DNA of 35,032 bases from Spirochaetales bacterium. Lineage in GTDB: Bacteria > Spirochaetota > Spirochaetia > Treponematales > Treponemataceae. Where the stretch lies: positions 1 through 35,032 of the forward strand of contig JAUNWH010000029.1 of the NCBI GenBank assembly GCA_030540405.1, written 5' to 3'. The position numbers and the translations under genes are program-made. The notes below the pieces were generated by a model. It ran no database searches. It was not told the DNA's origin and worked only from the letters and a program-made list of their open reading frames with translations. Of this stretch, positions 32,860 to 35,032 are shown in pieces; positions within the stretch are counted from its first letter, which is position 1, and each line of letters starts with the position of its first letter.

Positions 32860-34968
32860 TCAGACTCTAAAGCGGTCAATCTGGTCTGCAATATTCGAAA
32901 TAGAGCCTTTTACCTTTGAAGAAATCTCGCTTAACGCAGCTCCAGTTTCGTTTATCTTTTTTGCGCCAACAGCCATTTCATCCATGCTTTCCTTCATTAC
33001 CATTGTGGCATCCTGAAGCCTCTTTACTTCTTCAAGAATCGCCTGGTTTCCGGCTGACATTTCAGAAGATGCGTTGCGCACTTCAGAAGAACTGTCATTC
33101 ATGGAATGAAGCGCCTCGTTTATCTGCTTAGAGCCTTCCGTCTGCTCTTCCATCGCCGACTTAATCTGAACAACAAGCTGGTCTGTGTCCTTGATTTTCT
33201 TGGAAACACTTTCAAATGCCGAGCTTGATTCTGCGGAAGAAGCAACAACTTCATCGATAGATTCACGGATATTGTTAAGCTGGTCGCCGATTGTCTTTGA
33301 CTGAGAAGTAGAAGTTTCTGAAAGCTTGCGGATTTCGTCTGCAACAACGCTGAATCCCTTTCCGGCTTCGCCTGCATGGGCGGCTTCAATCGCGGCGTTC
33401 ATGGCAAGAAGGTTTGTCTGGCTTGCAATTGAAGAAATGGCGGCGTTTGCTTCCTGAAGCATTGCGGACTGCTTTTCAATTTTTTCTATCTGCTCGTTTA
33501 CAATCTGCTGCTTAGAAAATCCGTTTTGAGCATCAGCTTGAAGCTCGCTGAATGAAGAAGCCATTTTATCAACTGACTGATTTACAGAAGAAATGTTTCC
33601 AATCATCTGCTCAACAGCGGCGGAAGCCTGGCTTACACCGGCGGTCTGGTTTTCAATCATTCTTTCAAGTGAAGAAATATTTGAAGCGATTTCGTTTACG
33701 GCACCGGCGGTTTCTTCAACACTTGAGCTTTGGTTTACAATTTGGCCTCTTACACTGTCAATGTTCGCAAGAATTTGAGTAATTGCGCTGGAAGTATTCT
33801 GAGTGCTTTCTTCAAGGACTTCTCCTGCGCTAGAAAGCTCATTCTTAGAAGCTTTTACGTCGGAAATAATTTCCTGCAATTTGCCAACAAACTTATTGAA
33901 GCCTTTTACAACAAAGCCAATTTCATTATTGGAATTTATTTCAATTCTTTGTGTAAGGTCTGCATTGCCGGAAGCAATTTTTGTTATCGCATTATCAAGC
34001 GTACTTAAAGGCTTTATTGCGCGGTACATAAGAAGGCCCGCTATAGCTACAAGAAGAATCACGCTTATAAGAGAGAACAAAGCCATTTGTCCCATCATTA
34101 AAGAAATTGAAGAATAAATCTCGCTCTGCTGTACGAATATGCCCATGGACCAAAGAGTACTCTCTATCGGCGTGTAGCTTACGAATTCAAACTTTTCAGA
34201 AAGCCCCTTTATCCAGGCGTGCCCTGTCCTGCGGTTCACCATCTGCTTTGCAAGCTCGCCCATGTCCTCGTGGCCTTCCGAATAGCCTGTGAGGAAATTG
34301 CGGTTGTTGATCCAGTCCCTGTTCGGATGGGAGATTACGGTTCCGTCATCTGCAAGGACGACGGCATATCCTGTCTGTCCGACCTTTATGGATGTGATTA
34401 TCTCGCCCAGATATTTTGACTGCATTACGCCACAAAAAAGACCGATGTTCTTTCCGTTGCGAACAATTGCGCGCGTTACATGGAGTACAGATTGTCCGGT
34501 CGTTCTTGAGACTACAGGATCATCAATGAACTTTTCCTTTCCATCTTGCATTATCGCCTTGAAATAAGGGCGATCGGAAATATCGGTGCGATTTCCTGTA
34601 TCCGTATAGGCGATTCCGTCCGGACCGCAGAGCATTATGTAGTCAAAGTCGTCTATGCGGTGATCCTCCTGGGAGACGAGCCATTCACGCATTTCGGCAA
34701 GGCTTCCATCCTGAGCCACATCTGAATTCACATAGAAATTCATAGCATGGTAATAGCCGTCAATTTTTTCTGAAATTACCTGAGAATAAGCCGCTGTCAC
34801 AACTGCGTAGTCGTTTGCTGAATCCTCTAGTGTGGATTTTTTTGTAATTTCTCCTGTTATAATAATCTGCAGAAGATTAAAAAATACAATTGAAAGTCCT
34901 ACAAAAAGAACAAGCCGGAGCACAAGACTCTTGTGCTTTTCGGTATTTGACGAAGCATTTTCTCCCAT
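32860..34968 (-). CDS. Methyl-accepting chemotaxis protein with dCACHE sensor
   Basis: A 702-residue chemoreceptor. TM1 is near 16-38; the periplasmic double-CACHE domain (about 45-285) has [22 protein letters not shown], described in part, then [22 protein letters not shown] and the second lobe with [19 protein letters not shown]2 is near 288-312; HAMP follows to about 365; the signalling tip has [20 protein letters not shown], then [14 protein letters not shown]. It signals to CheA/CheW. The sensor codons (34150-34720) are 45-62% GC by hand count of 60-base lines, while both flanks in the same gene are 30-40%. AGGAGG precedes the ATG, and an inverted repeat TTAGTGT/ACACTAA (34990-35011) lies upstream. 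The ligand is unknown. Confidence 0.95.
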   Translation of the reverse strand: MGENASSNTEKHKSLVLRLVLFVGLSIVFFNLLQIIITGEITKKSTLEDSANDYAVVTAAYSQVISEKIDGYYHAMNFYVNSDVAQDGSLAEMREWLVSQEDHRIDDFDYIMLCGPDGIAYTDTGNRTDISDRPYFKAIMQDGKEKFIDDPVVSRTTGQSVLHVTRAIVRNGKNIGLFCGVMQSKYLGEIITSIKVGQTGYAVVLADDGTVISHPNRDWINNRNFLTGYSEGHEDMGELAKQMVNRRTGHAWIKGLSEKFEFVSYTPIESTLWSMGIFVQQSEIYSSISLMMGQMALFSLISVILLVAIAGLLMYRAIKPLSTLDNAITKIASGNADLTQRIEINSNNEIGFVVKGFNKFVGKLQEIISDVKASKNELSSAGEVLEESTQNTSSAITQILANIDSVRGQIVNQSSSVEETAGAVNEIASNISSLERMIENQTAGVSQASAAVEQMIGNISSVNQSVDKMASSFSELQADAQNGFSKQQIVNEQIEKIEKQSAMLQEANAAISSIASQTNLLAMNAAIEAAHAGEAGKGFSVVADEIRKLSETSTSQSKTIGDQLNNIRESIDEVVASSAESSSAFESVSKKIKDTDQLVVQIKSAMEEQTEGSKQINEALHSMNDSSSEVRNASSEMSAGNQAILEEVKRLQDATMVMKESMDEMAVGAKKINETGAALSEISSKVKGSISNIADQIDRFRV

Positions 34969-34989
34969 AATAATAAATTCCTCCTATGA

Positions 34990-35011
34990 TTAGTGTCAAT
35001 TACAACACTAA
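34990..35011. promoter_or_regulatory. Inverted repeat upstream of the dCACHE receptor
   Basis: Perfect 7-bp arms TTAGTGT and ACACTAA around an 8-nt centre, directly upstream of the ribosome site. It may be an operator or leader hairpin. The window ends too soon to see a promoter. Confidence 0.4.
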
Positions 35012-35032
35012 GTTTTTGGGCTCTCCAGCCCT

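Noticed and set aside
35012-35032. GGGCT/AGCCC hairpin at the window end as a terminator
   Set aside because: The stem is only 5 bp and the T run precedes rather than follows it on the plus strand, with A following on the minus strand; the window ends before context can be judged.
1-35032. tRNA, rRNA or tmRNA genes
   Set aside because: No CCA-ended cloverleaf, T-loop consensus (GGTTCRANTCC) in a suitable setting or rRNA core sequence was seen in the intergenic regions on either strand.

Overview
The window is chromosomal DNA from a spirochaete, almost certainly a host-associated Treponema. The evidence is an AT-rich genome, a flagellar block in the treponemal order flbB-fliK(tap1)-flgD-flgE, a FlgE whose Lys165 and Cys178 match the residues crosslinked in treponemal hooks, a fused-type hexokinase, a uvrA-lptD pair, and small lipoprotein and methyl-accepting chemotaxis genes. 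I cannot name the species.

Layout. 1-2205: an OmpR-family response regulator and its histidine kinase (+), meeting miaA tail to tail. 2186-3365: miaA and rpoZ (-). 3430-7505: a four-gene flagellar hook operon (-) with its own terminator and a sigma-28-like promoter. 7609-8898: hexokinase (-). 9045-10865: a chemotaxis receptor (+) interrupted by an in-frame TAG. 10870-11030: a palindromic repeat element. 11039-13690: a UvrD/PcrA-type helicase and a lipoprotein (+). 13751-19044: rmlB, rmlC, rmlA, a Wzz-like chain-length protein and an oversized signal peptidase I (-), which together point to surface polysaccharide made from dTDP-sugars. 19110-19290: a second copy of the repeat element. 19300-25874: a small coiled-coil protein, LptD-like outer-membrane protein and UvrA (-). 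25935-27278: MATE transporter (-). 27279-27651: a gene-free stretch holding degenerate copies of the repeat. 27652-29203: cysK and an IscR/CymR-like Rrf2 regulator (-), with operator-like sites. 29361-30068: SGNH hydrolase (+). 30212-32678: a DUF3015 exported protein followed by a DUF4105/Lnb-like exported protein (+). 32860-34968: a dCACHE chemotaxis receptor (-) whose sensor domain has a very different base composition.

The most notable observations are: (1) a recurrent promoter geometry in which a -10 box sits exactly 6 nt before ATG with no Shine-Dalgarno sequence, suggesting leaderless transcripts for several genes; (2) a dispersed family of palindromic units (TGTCATT-arm-loop-arm-AATCT) with compensatory changes in the stems, assembled head to head inside larger inverted repeats; (3) paired 17-bp operator-like palindromes in the cysK promoter and a related site before its Rrf2 regulator; (4) a perfect intrinsic terminator embedded in the signal-peptide codons of the DUF4105 gene; (5) a mosaic chemotaxis receptor; and (6) a nonsense codon in another receptor.

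All assignments come from reading the sequence and recalled family features; no database search was run.
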